A stretch of DNA of 64,000 nt. Source: Oligoflexia bacterium (GTDB lineage: Bacteria; Bdellovibrionota_G; JALEGL01). The notes beneath the pieces are model-generated. The model ran no database searches. It was not told the origin of the DNA and was given only the letters and a program-made list of their open reading frames with translations. How positions within the stretch are numbered: position 1 is the stretch's first letter; the number at the start of each line of letters is the position of its first letter. The translations under genes and the position numbers were made by a program. The stretch lies in contig DAOLES010000003.1 of NCBI GenBank assembly GCA_035326705.1, positions 248,001-312,000 of the forward strand, in the 5' to 3' direction. This document shows, piece by piece, positions 26,356 to 36,602 of the stretch.

Positions 26356-27729
26356 ATGCAACAAGAAAAAAAAATAACCTTTCAATTGCTTTCTAGCTTA
26401 ATGAGCTCACTATTGATGGGAACATTGCTCCTAACATCTTGTGGTGGAAAAATAAATGCGGCCTTAAACGGTGAAGAATCAGTTGTTCATAGGAGCTATC
26501 ATTTTAACAATATCGTAAGGCATGTTTCTGTAAGAAACGATGATAAAATCATCGTAGCTGGTAATTTTACTGAATATGGCCCATTAGAAGTGGGGCGATT
26601 TCTGCGTCTTAACGCTGATGGTTCTTTAGATGAAAGCTGTTTGTATTCTAAGTTTGATAATACCGTTATGGACGTCACACTACTTCCAGATCAAAGCATG
26701 ATTGTTGTTGGTTTATTCATGAGCTATGGCAATCAACCCGCAAAACGTATTGCTAAACTCAATGCTGACTGTACATTAGATACAAGCTTCCACAACACGC
26801 CCAATACAGACCACTATTTTATTAAAGTTGCCTTGCAAGGCAGTAAAATTTTAGTGGGTGGTAGGTTTTCAACTTACGATGGTCATACACAAGGTGGCTT
26901 GGTCCGCTTAAACTCTAATGGTATTGTAGATGCAAGCTTTAACTCTGGAAATGTTGGTTTTGATGGTGGTGTTATGGCGATCAAAGTTAAAGATGATCAA
27001 AGTATTTTAGTAGGCCATGGAGGCACCCACTACAATAACGTTGCTTTAAGTAATTTAACCAAACTGAATCCAAACGGAGGTTTAGACGCTGCATTTTTTA
27101 ATGGTGATCAAGCAGGACAAGCTACTGACAGGTCTTCACTGATTAATCCAGTTATTGCTATTGAAGAAATTCCCTGCGCCTCAGAAAGTCCTATTGGTTT
27201 TGAACAAGAAGGAAGCTGTAAAAACATCGTTGCAGCCGGTGCTGTCAGTTGGTATGAAGACAATACCTACACCTACAATCAAACCCTGATGGATGGCATA
27301 GGTTCTGTAAAAAACGATGGCTCTTTAAACACTGCTTTTAAGCGTTCCCACGATGGATCTATTTACGCACTTTATGATCTTTTATACGATAATGATGAGC
27401 AAAGCCTTTGGATAGCAGGTGGTATGGAGTTGTATGGTGTCCAGGTTGATGGTATCGCCAAAATGGATATCCATGGTAATTTAGATCAAGACTTTTTCTC
27501 ATACAGCAATTTAGGATTTCATAGCCCAGGACAGGACTTTGACTCTTCAGGGAATCCTTCAGATTTTCCAGAAACAACCGATGGTCCAATGATTGTTTAC
27601 TCGCTAGACCAACAATCCAATGGTAAAGTTTTAGTCGGTGGTATGTTTACGCACTTCAATAACCAAAAAGTCAACTACTTTACCCGCTTAAATACTGATG
27701 GTAGCTTGGATCAAAGTTTTGGTTTATAA
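26356..27729 (+). CDS. Lipoprotein with delta-60 repeats
   Basis: A 457-residue protein with a signal peptide and lipobox (LLTSC, Cys at about residue 29). The body contains at least six copies of the delta-60 repeat, seen as LNADGSLDESC, LNADCTLDTSF, LNSNGIVDASF, LNPNGGLDAAF and LNTDGSLDQSF, each preceded by strands like QSMIVVGLFMSYG. These repeats are expected to fold as a beta-propeller. It should be anchored to the cell envelope; the function is unknown. Confidence 0.88.
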   Translation: MQQEKKITFQLLSSLMSSLLMGTLLLTSCGGKINAALNGEESVVHRSYHFNNIVRHVSVRNDDKIIVAGNFTEYGPLEVGRFLRLNADGSLDESCLYSKFDNTVMDVTLLPDQSMIVVGLFMSYGNQPAKRIAKLNADCTLDTSFHNTPNTDHYFIKVALQGSKILVGGRFSTYDGHTQGGLVRLNSNGIVDASFNSGNVGFDGGVMAIKVKDDQSILVGHGGTHYNNVALSNLTKLNPNGGLDAAFFNGDQAGQATDRSSLINPVIAIEEIPCASESPIGFEQEGSCKNIVAAGAVSWYEDNTYTYNQTLMDGIGSVKNDGSLNTAFKRSHDGSIYALYDLLYDNDEQSLWIAGGMELYGVQVDGIAKMDIHGNLDQDFFSYSNLGFHSPGQDFDSSGNPSDFPETTDGPMIVYSLDQQSNGKVLVGGMFTHFNNQKVNYFTRLNTDGSLDQSFGL

Positions 27730-28872
27730 AAATGCTCTAAAACGATAAAAAAGCATGCTCAGTAATTTTTGTATAATCGACATCTTTTGCCACGACTGAT
27801 CATCTTGCTTTTGACAAATCTCGCTAACTGCGTTTTCATAAAATTGAACAAAGCGCTCAACACACTGTTTATCACTGGTATGAGCAACCAATTCTAAGTT
27901 ATGCAACAAACTACGATAATCAAAATTATAACTTCCCAATGATAGCCATACTCGATCAACACAAATGGCCTTACCATGCGAAAATCCAGGCCAATGATAA
28001 ACTTTGATTCCTTCATTAATAAGCTTATGTAAAACCACTCTAGATCCATAATCAACAAAACGGACATCACTTTTTTCTGGCACAATCAACTTAACATCAA
28101 CCCCTCTATCAACGGCTTTTATTAAGTGCTTTATGATCGCTTTATCAGGAATAAAATAAGGATTAATAATCCAGATACTTTCTTTGGCTTGTTTAAAGGC
28201 ATGTAAAAAGTCCCTGCGTATGCGCCACCTATAAGTAAAGTGATTGTTACCTTGAACTCTGACATCTTGTTGCCCCTCAAACTTACGTGCTTGTTTACGG
28301 CGTTCTTTTTTTGTACCTTTTAATCGAGGGAATTTGAGTTTTTTTGCCTGCCAAACCTCATCAAAGTAATGATAAATTTGCTGACATACCGGCCCATCCA
28401 GCAACAGGCTAAAGTCATGGATTCCTCCTAAGCGCCATTCTTTTGCGTATTTATCCGCAATGTTAAATCCACCTAACATGGCATGACTACTATCCACAAT
28501 AAGAGTTTTACGATGATTGCGTTTAAAATATTTTTTACCTACATCTTTGGATAAAAAAGAATGGTAGCATTTGACCTTAACTCCTTGCTTTTTCATTGCT
28601 TCAAAAAAACGATTGCTGGATAATGCACTTCCCCAGTGATCATAAATTAATCTAACGTCACAACCTCTTTTGGCAGCAGCAATTAATTCATCCGCTACCG
28701 TTTTCCCCATTTGATCATTGATAAACTCATAAATTTGCAAATAGACTCTGTATTTTGCATTGCGAATAAGCTTTAACAATGCTGGAAAAATCTCTTCTCC
28801 ACCCAATAAAACATCTACATTATTGCCAGTTGTGACCGATTCTTGATCAAAATAATATCTCTGCGCAATCAT
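27724..28872 (-). CDS. Phospholipase D-family protein, cardiolipin synthase-like
   Basis: Two HKD motifs are present: HRKTLIVDSSHAMLGG near residue 150 and HGKAICVDRVWLSLGS near 320. Together they define the phospholipase D superfamily, and the overall plan fits cardiolipin synthase. There are no N-terminal membrane helices, which is more like ClsB/YbhO than ClsA. It could make cardiolipin from the phosphatidylglycerol derived from PgsA. I use the ATG at 28872; a TTG at 28887 is possible. The end overlaps the convergent delta-60 gene by six bases. Confidence 0.88.
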   Translation of the reverse strand: MIAQRYYFDQESVTTGNNVDVLLGGEEIFPALLKLIRNAKYRVYLQIYEFINDQMGKTVADELIAAAKRGCDVRLIYDHWGSALSSNRFFEAMKKQGVKVKCYHSFLSKDVGKKYFKRNHRKTLIVDSSHAMLGGFNIADKYAKEWRLGGIHDFSLLLDGPVCQQIYHYFDEVWQAKKLKFPRLKGTKKERRKQARKFEGQQDVRVQGNNHFTYRWRIRRDFLHAFKQAKESIWIINPYFIPDKAIIKHLIKAVDRGVDVKLIVPEKSDVRFVDYGSRVVLHKLINEGIKVYHWPGFSHGKAICVDRVWLSLGSYNFDYRSLLHNLELVAHTSDKQCVERFVQFYENAVSEICQKQDDQSWQKMSIIQKLLSMLFYRFRAFL

Positions 28873-28899
28873 TATCTCATTATCCAAAACATAAGCTTG

Positions 28900-28927
28900 T
28901 TGACATCTCGATTTGGCTGTTTATTAT
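28900..28927 (+). promoter_or_regulatory. Probable promoter of the HtrA-type protease gene
   Basis: A consensus TTGACA (28900-28905) and TATTAT (28922-28927) lie 16 bases apart, 55 bases upstream of the ATG at 28982. Confidence 0.6.
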
Positions 28928-28981
28928 AGTCATCGCAATCAAGCAAGGACTTATTCTGTTTTGCTTGCCCAAGGAGTAGCC

Positions 28982-30187
28982 ATGAAAAATATTCTTTTAG
29001 TCATTTCAACCATTATTATCACCTTGTTTGCCCATCAAACATACTTACACTCAAAAACCAATGACTCAAATCTAGGGCAACCGGTTGCTCAACAAAACAC
29101 GATTAACCCTTTGCTATCACAATACATTGCAACAAAACCTAATCTTTTTTCTGAAATCGCTGAAAACAGTGTCAACAGTATTGTCAATATTGCTTCTACG
29201 AAAATTATTCGTTATCGCAACCGATCACCTTTTTTTAATGATCCTTTTTTTGAACATTTTTTTGGTCGTGGTCAAAATCCATTTGGTGTTCCTCAAGAGC
29301 GTAGACAACAAAGTTTAGGCTCAGGGGTTATTGTCAGCGCTGAAGGCCATATCTTGACCAATAACCATGTGGTTGCCAATTCAGATGAAATTACCGTACG
29401 TTTAACTGATCAATCAGAACATAAAGCAAGTGTTGTTGGCACTGACCCACACACGGACCTTGCTTTAATTAAAATCAAACTCCCAGAAAACTTTAAACCT
29501 TTGCCATTAGGTAATTCAGATAATTTACGCTTGGCTGAAACTGTTTTAGCCATTGGTAGTCCTTTTGGCTTAGGTGGAACTGTCACTATGGGAATTGTCA
29601 GTGCCAAAGGTCGAGCCAATGTGGGTATTGTTGACTATGAAGACTTTATCCAAACTGATGCTGCCATCAATCCTGGAAACTCAGGAGGTGCTTTACTTAA
29701 TCTTAATGGTGAATTGATAGGCATTAATACTGCTATTTATTCTAAAAGTGGTGGTTATCAAGGTATTGGCTTTGCTATACCCATTAATATGGCCAAGTAT
29801 GTTATGGAACAATTGATTAAACATGGAAAAGTTGAGCGCGGATGGTTGGGCCTGCATTACCAAGACATTACAGCTGACATTGCAAAAGCATTAAAACTTG
29901 AAAAATCTTCTGGAGTGATTGTAAGAGCGTTGTTTGAAAACGGTCCAGCAGCAAAAGCTGGTTTTAACCCGGGTGATGTTATTGTAAAATACAACAATAA
30001 AACTTTAAAAAACTCAGGTCACTTAAGCAAATTACTTTCTGAAACCCCTGTAAACAGCAGTATTAAATTTGATATTTTACGTGATGGTAAAAATAAAACC
30101 ATATCCAGTAAGCTTATGCCGTTACCAGAATCTTACAAAGATCAACGCCAGAACTTATATCAACAAGGTCCAAGACGAAGCAGATAA
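28982..30187 (+). CDS. Periplasmic serine protease, DegS/DegQ (HtrA) type with one PDZ domain
   Basis: The 401-residue protein begins with a hydrophobic signal or anchor (about residues 3-20). The trypsin-like domain carries His in LTNNHVV, Asp in HTDLALIKI and Ser in NPGNSGGALLN. One C-terminal PDZ domain (about residues 290-385: GVIVRALFENGPAAKAGFNPGD) is present, as in DegS, rather than two as in DegP. It degrades or signals misfolded envelope proteins; with rseP in the same window a sigma-E-like cascade is possible. The start is chosen from AAGGAG upstream. Confidence 0.94.
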   Translation: MKNILLVISTIIITLFAHQTYLHSKTNDSNLGQPVAQQNTINPLLSQYIATKPNLFSEIAENSVNSIVNIASTKIIRYRNRSPFFNDPFFEHFFGRGQNPFGVPQERRQQSLGSGVIVSAEGHILTNNHVVANSDEITVRLTDQSEHKASVVGTDPHTDLALIKIKLPENFKPLPLGNSDNLRLAETVLAIGSPFGLGGTVTMGIVSAKGRANVGIVDYEDFIQTDAAINPGNSGGALLNLNGELIGINTAIYSKSGGYQGIGFAIPINMAKYVMEQLIKHGKVERGWLGLHYQDITADIAKALKLEKSSGVIVRALFENGPAAKAGFNPGDVIVKYNNKTLKNSGHLSKLLSETPVNSSIKFDILRDGKNKTISSKLMPLPESYKDQRQNLYQQGPRRSR

Positions 30188-30190
30188 AAC

Positions 30191-30226
30191 AAAACCTATC
30201 TATGAATTAAGTAATAGATAGGTTTT
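30191..30226 (+). terminator. Rho-independent terminator after the HtrA-type gene
   Basis: A 13-base stem (AAAACCTATCTAT, 30191-30203, with its complement 30214-30226) with a 10-base loop, ending in TTTTTT. It may serve both directions, since the convergent Lon-like gene ends at 30260. Confidence 0.85.
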
Positions 30227-30259
30227 TTAATCATTATTAATCAAGTGATACTTATAAAA

Positions 30260-32656
30260 TTAAAGCGCTATGACTTTATCTAAGTTAAAACGTTTTTGTG
30301 CGTAGGCCATTAATTTTTGTCGGACTTTTTCGTTTACGCTTCCTGCAGGAAAGGTTTTATCTTTATTAATTTTTCCCGCCGTTTCACCTGTCAACAACTC
30401 AACGGCTTCATCCAAATGTTTTACAGCATAAATTGCAAATTTTTTATTTTTAATAGCCTCAACCACATCTTTTCTTAACATTAAGTTTTTAACATTTGCG
30501 TCTGGAATAATTACCGCATGTTCACCATTGAGCCCACGTTGTTCACATATATCAAAAAAACCTTCTATTTTTTCATTCACACCACCAATGGCTTGTACAT
30601 CACCATTTTGATTAATAGAGCCTGTTACAGCAAAGGTTTGTTTAATGGGGACTTCAGACAATGATGAAATTAAAGCGCATAACTCTGCCGTTGAAGCACT
30701 ATCACCATCAATCATGCCATAAGACTGTTCAAAAGCAATACTTGCAGACAAAGATAAAGGTAAATCCTGCGAGTACCTGGACGCTAACAATTGCGTAATA
30801 ATCATTACGCCTTTGGTATGTATTGATCCACCTAGCTCTGCTTCACGTTCAATATCAACCACCTGTCCTTTGCCCATGGAGCTGGTCACAGATATTTTAG
30901 TAGGTTGTCCAAAAGCAAAGTGCCCAATACTTATCACTGACAAACCATTGATCTGCCCAACTTTTTTTCCTTTGGTATCAATTAGCTTAGTACCTTCAAT
31001 AATACTGTCTTGCATTCTGTCTCTAATTCTTGCAACACGATGTATTTGCGTATCTATGGCTTGTTGTATTTCTTCTTTTGCTATTATTTTCTTTTTATCT
31101 TTACGAGCCCAATAATCTGCTTCTCTTAAAATATCTGCCACATGCAAAATATTGGCTGAAAGTTTACGGTGATCATCAATTAAACGGTGACTTTGTTCTA
31201 TCACTCGTGCAACTGCACAGGCTGTCAACGGTAACATATTTTCTTTACGAGCCATCGTTGCTAACAAACGACTGTATTGTTTAATATTCCCTGTGCTTGC
31301 AGGAATTTGATCTTCAAAGTCCACAGCCACTTTAAACAACTCATTAAATTCAGGATCCAACTGACTGAGCATGTAATACATTTGCCTATCTCCAATCAGA
31401 ATAACTTTAATGGACAAAGGAATTGTTTCTGGTTGTAAGGTCACGGTGGTTGCCATATGGTACACTTGGTTTAAGGATTCAATACGGATTTCTTTGGTTC
31501 TTAAAATCCGTTTTAAACTTTCCCATCCCAAAGGCTGCATCAAAATTTTATGCGCATCCAAAACCAAATAACCGCCATTGGCTCTATGCAATGCTCCGGC
31601 TTTAATATAATGAAAATCCGTTATAAAACTTCCCATTTGCGGTTTAAGCTCTATACGCCCAACCAAGTTTGGATAAGTGGGATGACTTTCATAAACCACT
31701 GGCGCACCCTTGGTTTTACTATGATCTACAATGACATTGACATCATAAATCCTAAAAGAAAGTTTTTCTTCTTCATCGGCTGCCTGCTCTTCACCAGCTT
31801 CAATATCCTTATGTAAAAAGTCATCTATGTTTTCAATAATGTTTTCTTTAACATCTTTTAAGTACTGAATAACTTGGTCAAAGGCTTTGTGTTTTTTAGA
31901 CAAGTCATCAAACAGGTACCCTACAGCCAATTCTGCTGTATCTTGATTTAGTTTCTTGAGCGATTGCCTAATTTCTTTTCTGGCTTTAGGTAAATCTTGC
32001 AACAGTTCTTTTAATCTTTGTTGCAATTTTTCTATGGCTTTTTCATATTTATTTCTTTGGGTTTTTGGCAAAGATTCAAATTCTTCAGCTGACACCACTT
32101 TGTTGTCTTTTTTTGGTGCAAAAACAAATCCGGTTTGGGTTTCCATTAACGCAATCCCTTGTTTTTCACTGTCTTCTTCAAGTACTTTAAATTTATCTCT
32201 GCGTTTTTTACGGAAAAATTCTTCTATATCCATTTTTCTACGTCGGTATGCTTCATCATCAAACGCTGCAGGAATTACCACTTTAAGATCTTTTACAGCT
32301 TGATGCATATCTGCTTTTAATTTTTTACCCAAACCCGGAGGTAACAATAAAGCTTTAGGTTGATCAGGCTCATCAAAATTATGCACATAACAACAGTCCA
32401 TGGGGGTTTCTTGTTCTTTACACACTTTATCCAAATAGCGATTAACCACGGAGTGTCTACCTGTGCCAGCGTTTCCAAGTACAAATAAGTTAAAACCTTT
32501 GCGTTGGATACCCACGCCAAAACCAAGAGCTTCAATGGCACGTTTTTGCCCCAAAAACTCTTTTAAATCTTTTAAATCATCGGTGGTTTTAAAGCCGAGT
32601 TTTTTTTCATCACAGGATTGATATAAATCTTTGATTTGAACTTGATTGTTTGGCAT
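30260..32656 (-). CDS. Lon-like AAA+ protease (YcbZ/LonB-like)
   Basis: The 798-residue protein has a LonB-type ATPase region with Walker A-like LGNAGTGRHSVV near residue 60, a coiled-coil insertion (about 150-300), then GALHRANGGYLVLDAHKIL (Walker B region). The C-terminal S16 protease domain has the catalytic Ser in DGDSASTAEL and Lys in GVNEKIEGFF. Such proteases degrade misfolded or specific proteins in the cytoplasm. It lies opposite the HtrA-type gene. Confidence 0.93.
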   Translation of the reverse strand: MPNNQVQIKDLYQSCDEKKLGFKTTDDLKDLKEFLGQKRAIEALGFGVGIQRKGFNLFVLGNAGTGRHSVVNRYLDKVCKEQETPMDCCYVHNFDEPDQPKALLLPPGLGKKLKADMHQAVKDLKVVIPAAFDDEAYRRRKMDIEEFFRKKRRDKFKVLEEDSEKQGIALMETQTGFVFAPKKDNKVVSAEEFESLPKTQRNKYEKAIEKLQQRLKELLQDLPKARKEIRQSLKKLNQDTAELAVGYLFDDLSKKHKAFDQVIQYLKDVKENIIENIDDFLHKDIEAGEEQAADEEEKLSFRIYDVNVIVDHSKTKGAPVVYESHPTYPNLVGRIELKPQMGSFITDFHYIKAGALHRANGGYLVLDAHKILMQPLGWESLKRILRTKEIRIESLNQVYHMATTVTLQPETIPLSIKVILIGDRQMYYMLSQLDPEFNELFKVAVDFEDQIPASTGNIKQYSRLLATMARKENMLPLTACAVARVIEQSHRLIDDHRKLSANILHVADILREADYWARKDKKKIIAKEEIQQAIDTQIHRVARIRDRMQDSIIEGTKLIDTKGKKVGQINGLSVISIGHFAFGQPTKISVTSSMGKGQVVDIEREAELGGSIHTKGVMIITQLLASRYSQDLPLSLSASIAFEQSYGMIDGDSASTAELCALISSLSEVPIKQTFAVTGSINQNGDVQAIGGVNEKIEGFFDICEQRGLNGEHAVIIPDANVKNLMLRKDVVEAIKNKKFAIYAVKHLDEAVELLTGETAGKINKDKTFPAGSVNEKVRQKLMAYAQKRFNLDKVIAL

Positions 32657-32715
32657 GAGATATACAATAAATCATCCCATGTTTCTTGTGAAGTTCTAAG
32701 AGATTTAAAAAAAAA

Positions 32716-34248
32716 TTATGATCGCTTTGTTTGTACAAAATTAAATAAAGTTAAAGCAAACAACATTAACAACAATGCAAAACCTTCACTTGCACTTTGT
32801 TGCTGACATGCTGAGATTGCTAAATTAGATTGTATGCTAGGAGCATTATCATAGAGCGGTGGGTTTTGTTCTGGCGGAGTTGTATCTGGAGTAGGAACCG
32901 GAGTGGGTGTTGGATTTGTTGTTTGATACGGAACAGCAAGCGTTGCAACAGTGGCTACTGTTGCTTGAGTAATAGCCTTGGCTAGGTTTGAGTTATTATA
33001 AGACTGACCAATGGTGTCACCCGTTGAGTGAATAAAATTAGAGTGGGCATTGCTGTCTTCAAAAAAGAACACTGCTGGATAACCTTCATTCCAAAACGAC
33101 TTATGATCACTGCTGGCACCTGGAGGCAAAGAGCCTTCAACAACCGGTAAGTTTGGAACATAGGCTTCAATGGTTGTTTTTGCCAAATTGTACAAGGCTT
33201 GACTCCCTGTATTCTTAACAATGTCTAAATCAAAGGCATCCCCTGCTTGTAAGTAACCAATCATATCTAAATTAATCATGGCAATCACATTTTCATTTTC
33301 ATCATTAAGATGTCCTGCATAAGACTTGCTTCCCAACAAACCATATTCTTCTGAAGCAAAGGCTGCAAAAATAATTGTTTTTTCAAAATCATACTGTGAA
33401 AGAATTCTTGCTGCTTCTAAAACACCTGCTGTTCCTGAGGCATTATCATCTGCTCCGGGTGCAAAGGTATCTCCACCAAAACCACTTAAAATAGAATCAT
33501 AATGTCCACCAACAACAATAATTTCATCTGGATGGGTCATACCTGGATATACAGCAATAATATTATCATGATGTGTGGGTTGATTATCCACCGGAAACAA
33601 AGAAACATCTGTGATGCCCAAGGCAGCGTATTGTCCTCTTACCCATTCCTGTGCTGAAAGCCCACCCTGCGTGTTGGCTTTTCTAGTACCAAAGTTAACC
33701 AAATCTTGAACCGTTTGATCTATGGCATTGCTATCCACTTGTGCTACCATTTCTTCAATTTGTTGGTCATTCACAAAAACTTGCGTACTGTACAAAGCGT
33801 CACTGGCAATAGGCTTTTCTAAATCGCTGTTAAGTTCTTCAATATGATAGCCTAGATCCACCAAAAAAAAGGCTTGATCTTGTGTTGCCTTTAACAACAA
33901 GCTATCACTGGCTTCAAGCACAATATCAAAGTTACTGTACAAAACATTGAGATTATGTGCCTTCAAATGACTGATAATCCAAAACCTACCCAAACCTGAG
34001 AAAACGGTGGCTTGCAAATCTAATGCATCACACACTTTTTGTGAGTCCTGATTCCATTCTATGATGATATAATCCTCTAACCAACCTCTGATAGGGAGTT
34101 TTTTTGCCCAATATTGTTGATCTGGAAAAGAAACTTTAACCGCCGCCAACTGAGGAGAAACATTGAAGTAAGAAATATGCGCAGCTTCTAACTGTTGAGC
34201 CTGAATCATAACTGCTATTGCAAGCGTTATAAGTAGTTTACGAAACAT
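32716..34248 (-). CDS. Secreted M28 aminopeptidase with a C-terminal sorting-like tail
   Basis: After a signal peptide (about residues 1-22, ending LEA) and a ~180-residue N-terminal domain comes an M28 zinc peptidase domain. The metal ligands fall in VVGGHYDSI, PGADDNASGT, FASEEYGLLGS, NLDMIGY and SSDHKSF. A Pro/Thr-rich linker (TNPTPTPVPTPDTTPPE) leads to a C-terminal tail with a Cys, a hydrophobic stretch of about 18 residues and KRS. The tail resembles MYXO-CTERM-type surface-sorting signals. It should be a surface-bound or secreted aminopeptidase. Confidence 0.92.
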   Translation of the reverse strand: MFRKLLITLAIAVMIQAQQLEAAHISYFNVSPQLAAVKVSFPDQQYWAKKLPIRGWLEDYIIIEWNQDSQKVCDALDLQATVFSGLGRFWIISHLKAHNLNVLYSNFDIVLEASDSLLLKATQDQAFFLVDLGYHIEELNSDLEKPIASDALYSTQVFVNDQQIEEMVAQVDSNAIDQTVQDLVNFGTRKANTQGGLSAQEWVRGQYAALGITDVSLFPVDNQPTHHDNIIAVYPGMTHPDEIIVVGGHYDSILSGFGGDTFAPGADDNASGTAGVLEAARILSQYDFEKTIIFAAFASEEYGLLGSKSYAGHLNDENENVIAMINLDMIGYLQAGDAFDLDIVKNTGSQALYNLAKTTIEAYVPNLPVVEGSLPPGASSDHKSFWNEGYPAVFFFEDSNAHSNFIHSTGDTIGQSYNNSNLAKAITQATVATVATLAVPYQTTNPTPTPVPTPDTTPPEQNPPLYDNAPSIQSNLAISACQQQSASEGFALLLMLFALTLFNFVQTKRS

Positions 34249-34373
34249 ACTCTATAATTAAGCACGTTTTATGCCTAAAAAAACTTAGCTTTACTTAAAT
34301 AATTACAAATACTTATATTATCATAACTGATACATTTTTTGCACTACTGCAAAAAATGCATAGTTAGTGACAC

Positions 34374-35024
34374 TCAACTTTGATCATCAAAAAATCTTTT
34401 TTGTCGTTGTTTTTGTAAGATATTTTGCCACTGACTTTTGATAACATCTGTCCCTAAAAATAAAATATAGGGCGAGATAACAATTAACAAACTTAATTTT
34501 GTTGTGGTTGATCCCATAATCATTTGCCATAATAAAAAAGCTCCGGCCAAGATAGCCAGCCACTTGGCTTTGACTTTTAAAATAAAGTACAAATAAAACT
34601 CAATATCAGGAAACAAAGTACCAAACGCCAAAGATACATTGAGCGTGACGTAATACCAAATTGGAATGTATTGATTAAAAACAAAGCCCGCCGTTACGCC
34701 TGCAATATAACTTAAAACCACAAACAAACTTAAAGTATTCTCGCCCCAAATACCTTCTAAAGCATCTACTATATAATAAACGTACAATACATAGAAAATC
34801 AGCCAAAACATGCTTTGCATGCTTGATGGCAAAGCCAAAAGACGCCAATACTCACCCATTTTAATCAGGCTGGGATCAAACATATAATAATGCCTAGGAT
34901 AGCCCATGGACTCCAACAACAAACCAATGATAGGAAGCGCAGCCAAAATAATGGATAAATAGGGGATACTTAACCAAGAAAAGTATTGGTTTAAAAAACG
35001 GACAAAAGCATTGTTTCTGTGCAT
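34374..35024 (-). CDS. Rhomboid-like membrane protein lacking the catalytic Ser-His pair
   Basis: A 216-residue protein with six hydrophobic segments, in the arrangement of the rhomboid fold. The GxSG catalytic motif of active rhomboids is not visible (the equivalent region reads LNVSLAFGTLFPD), and no matching His is seen in the last helix, so it is probably inactive as a protease. The FILKVKAKWLA segment is typical of this non-catalytic subfamily. The ATG at 35024 is preferred to a TTG at 35048. It lies 125 bases upstream of the M28 peptidase gene, on the same strand. Confidence 0.7.
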   Translation of the reverse strand: MHRNNAFVRFLNQYFSWLSIPYLSIILAALPIIGLLLESMGYPRHYYMFDPSLIKMGEYWRLLALPSSMQSMFWLIFYVLYVYYIVDALEGIWGENTLSLFVVLSYIAGVTAGFVFNQYIPIWYYVTLNVSLAFGTLFPDIEFYLYFILKVKAKWLAILAGAFLLWQMIMGSTTTKLSLLIVISPYILFLGTDVIKSQWQNILQKQRQKRFFDDQS

Positions 35025-35129
35025 GCTTGGTCTTCTACAATGTCTCAATCAATAACTCAAGTTACAAACCCCTAGGATAAAGGAAATACACCTGTTTAAA
35101 ATGTCAAACAACATCAATATAAAAATAAA

Positions 35130-35154
35130 AAAGCCAGACTTAAAGTCTGGCTTT
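35130..35154. terminator. Terminator hairpin after the first VWA lipoprotein gene
   Basis: AAAGCCAGACT (35130-35140) pairs with its complement AGTCTGGCTTT (35144-35154) around a short TAA. T-runs flank both sides, so it can act on either strand. It lies just beyond the end of the VWA gene (minus strand) at 35193. Confidence 0.85.
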
Positions 35155-35192
35155 TTTAGGAGATTAAACGCTTTTATATTTTAGAACTATCC

Positions 35193-36602
35193 TTATGAAC
35201 AGTTGCCCTCATCTAAAATATAAACGGCTTGTACATTGGTCACTTGGTTATGCGGTGATGTAATTCTAAACCGAGTGTTGCTCACTTCTGTAATATTAGC
35301 TTGGTTAATCGCTTGTCCGTCACCACTTACAGATAAACTGCCAGGACAGCGTGCTTGTGTATCAAAAATTTGTTGATACTGTGCCACTGTACTTAATGTT
35401 TGTGCCAACACATCAAATTCACTGACAAAAGCGGGTATATTTGGCGTTCCTAACAGATGCTTGATAGGCACTTGGAAGTCTTCCAAGTTACTATGAAATT
35501 CTTTAACCATTTCCATTTCTGCTACCGCAATGTTTGAGTGCGATCCTGGACCTGGCTCACCTGGGCCACCTTGGCTAGAATGACCCACTGAAATAAAACC
35601 ACCGGGTAATGCACCAAAGAATGTTCTAAAAATATCTTGGTAATCTTCAATGGTACGGTTGATATCCCAGTTACCGGTAACTGAGTTAAAGTCAGCAAAT
35701 GCCATCCCTGTTCGTGTATCCCATGGATCTTCTTCATAAACAGTAGACTGTGAATACAAATTGTTATCTTTGTTACCAAAAACAACAGGGTCTCCTGCAT
35801 TGTAGGAACCATTGTCACTAGAGTTATTGGTACATGATGCGTTACCATTGTTGTTGCGAACACACGGCACATCTTTTGGACGCAAAATCGGTGAAGTTTC
35901 ATCGCCTGCTAAAACAAAATACAATTGTTGTTCAGGGCGCAAACACTCTCCAGCGTTAACCAATGGATTTAATATCTCAGGTTTGGTTAATAAGGCAGCC
36001 GCAGATTCAATCAAGGACTCTCCAACACCTAAAAGTTCTGACTCAATTTGCGCAGCATTGGCTTTTACTTGGTTAACCAGTGCACTGACTGAACCATATT
36101 CATTCACACAAACACATTTATTGTCCATACTGTTATTGGATGAAATTGGTACACCTGCAGGGTTATCTAAAACCAAGCCATTGGCCAGTGTGACACGTGA
36201 TGCACTTGCTGAAATTGGAAAATCAGGATTGTTTGGGTTATCAGCATAGCCTCCTAAAATCATAAAACAGGCATCAATATTTTGATTGCCAAAGTATTCA
36301 ACCACTTTTGGAATACCTTCTTCAATTAAAGTTTCTCGCCCATCTTCAAATGACCCTGAAGCATCTAGAACAAAGGCAATCACTGCGGAACTTTGATCCA
36401 ACTGATTATTGGTCCACGTATCTGTAACTTGCGTCTGACCATTCCCTAAATCCTCTGTGTCCGTAATATCAGCTTCAACAATGCCATTTCTGGTTAATAA
36501 ACCAAAAGGGGAAGGGTTTTCACCTAAAATCTCACAATTGTACATGCTGGCACTGAGCGTTAGACCTATCACCAGCATTCCTATTCTTTTTTTGATGTCC
36601 AT
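35193..36602 (-). CDS. VWA-domain lipoprotein (paralogue 1)
   Basis: The 469-residue protein has a signal peptide and a Cys near residue 23 (SMYNC); the Asn before it is unusual for a lipobox. A von Willebrand A domain follows with the metal-binding DASGSF near residue 85. A Cys-containing C-terminal domain (FDTQARCPGSL, SPHNQVTNVQ) is shared with the neighbouring paralogue. GAGGAG precedes the start. It is probably a surface-exposed adhesin-like protein, but the ligand is unknown. Confidence 0.8.
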   Translation of the reverse strand: MDIKKRIGMLVIGLTLSASMYNCEILGENPSPFGLLTRNGIVEADITDTEDLGNGQTQVTDTWTNNQLDQSSAVIAFVLDASGSFEDGRETLIEEGIPKVVEYFGNQNIDACFMILGGYADNPNNPDFPISASASRVTLANGLVLDNPAGVPISSNNSMDNKCVCVNEYGSVSALVNQVKANAAQIESELLGVGESLIESAAALLTKPEILNPLVNAGECLRPEQQLYFVLAGDETSPILRPKDVPCVRNNNGNASCTNNSSDNGSYNAGDPVVFGNKDNNLYSQSTVYEEDPWDTRTGMAFADFNSVTGNWDINRTIEDYQDIFRTFFGALPGGFISVGHSSQGGPGEPGPGSHSNIAVAEMEMVKEFHSNLEDFQVPIKHLLGTPNIPAFVSEFDVLAQTLSTVAQYQQIFDTQARCPGSLSVSGDGQAINQANITEVSNTRFRITSPHNQVTNVQAVYILDEGNCS

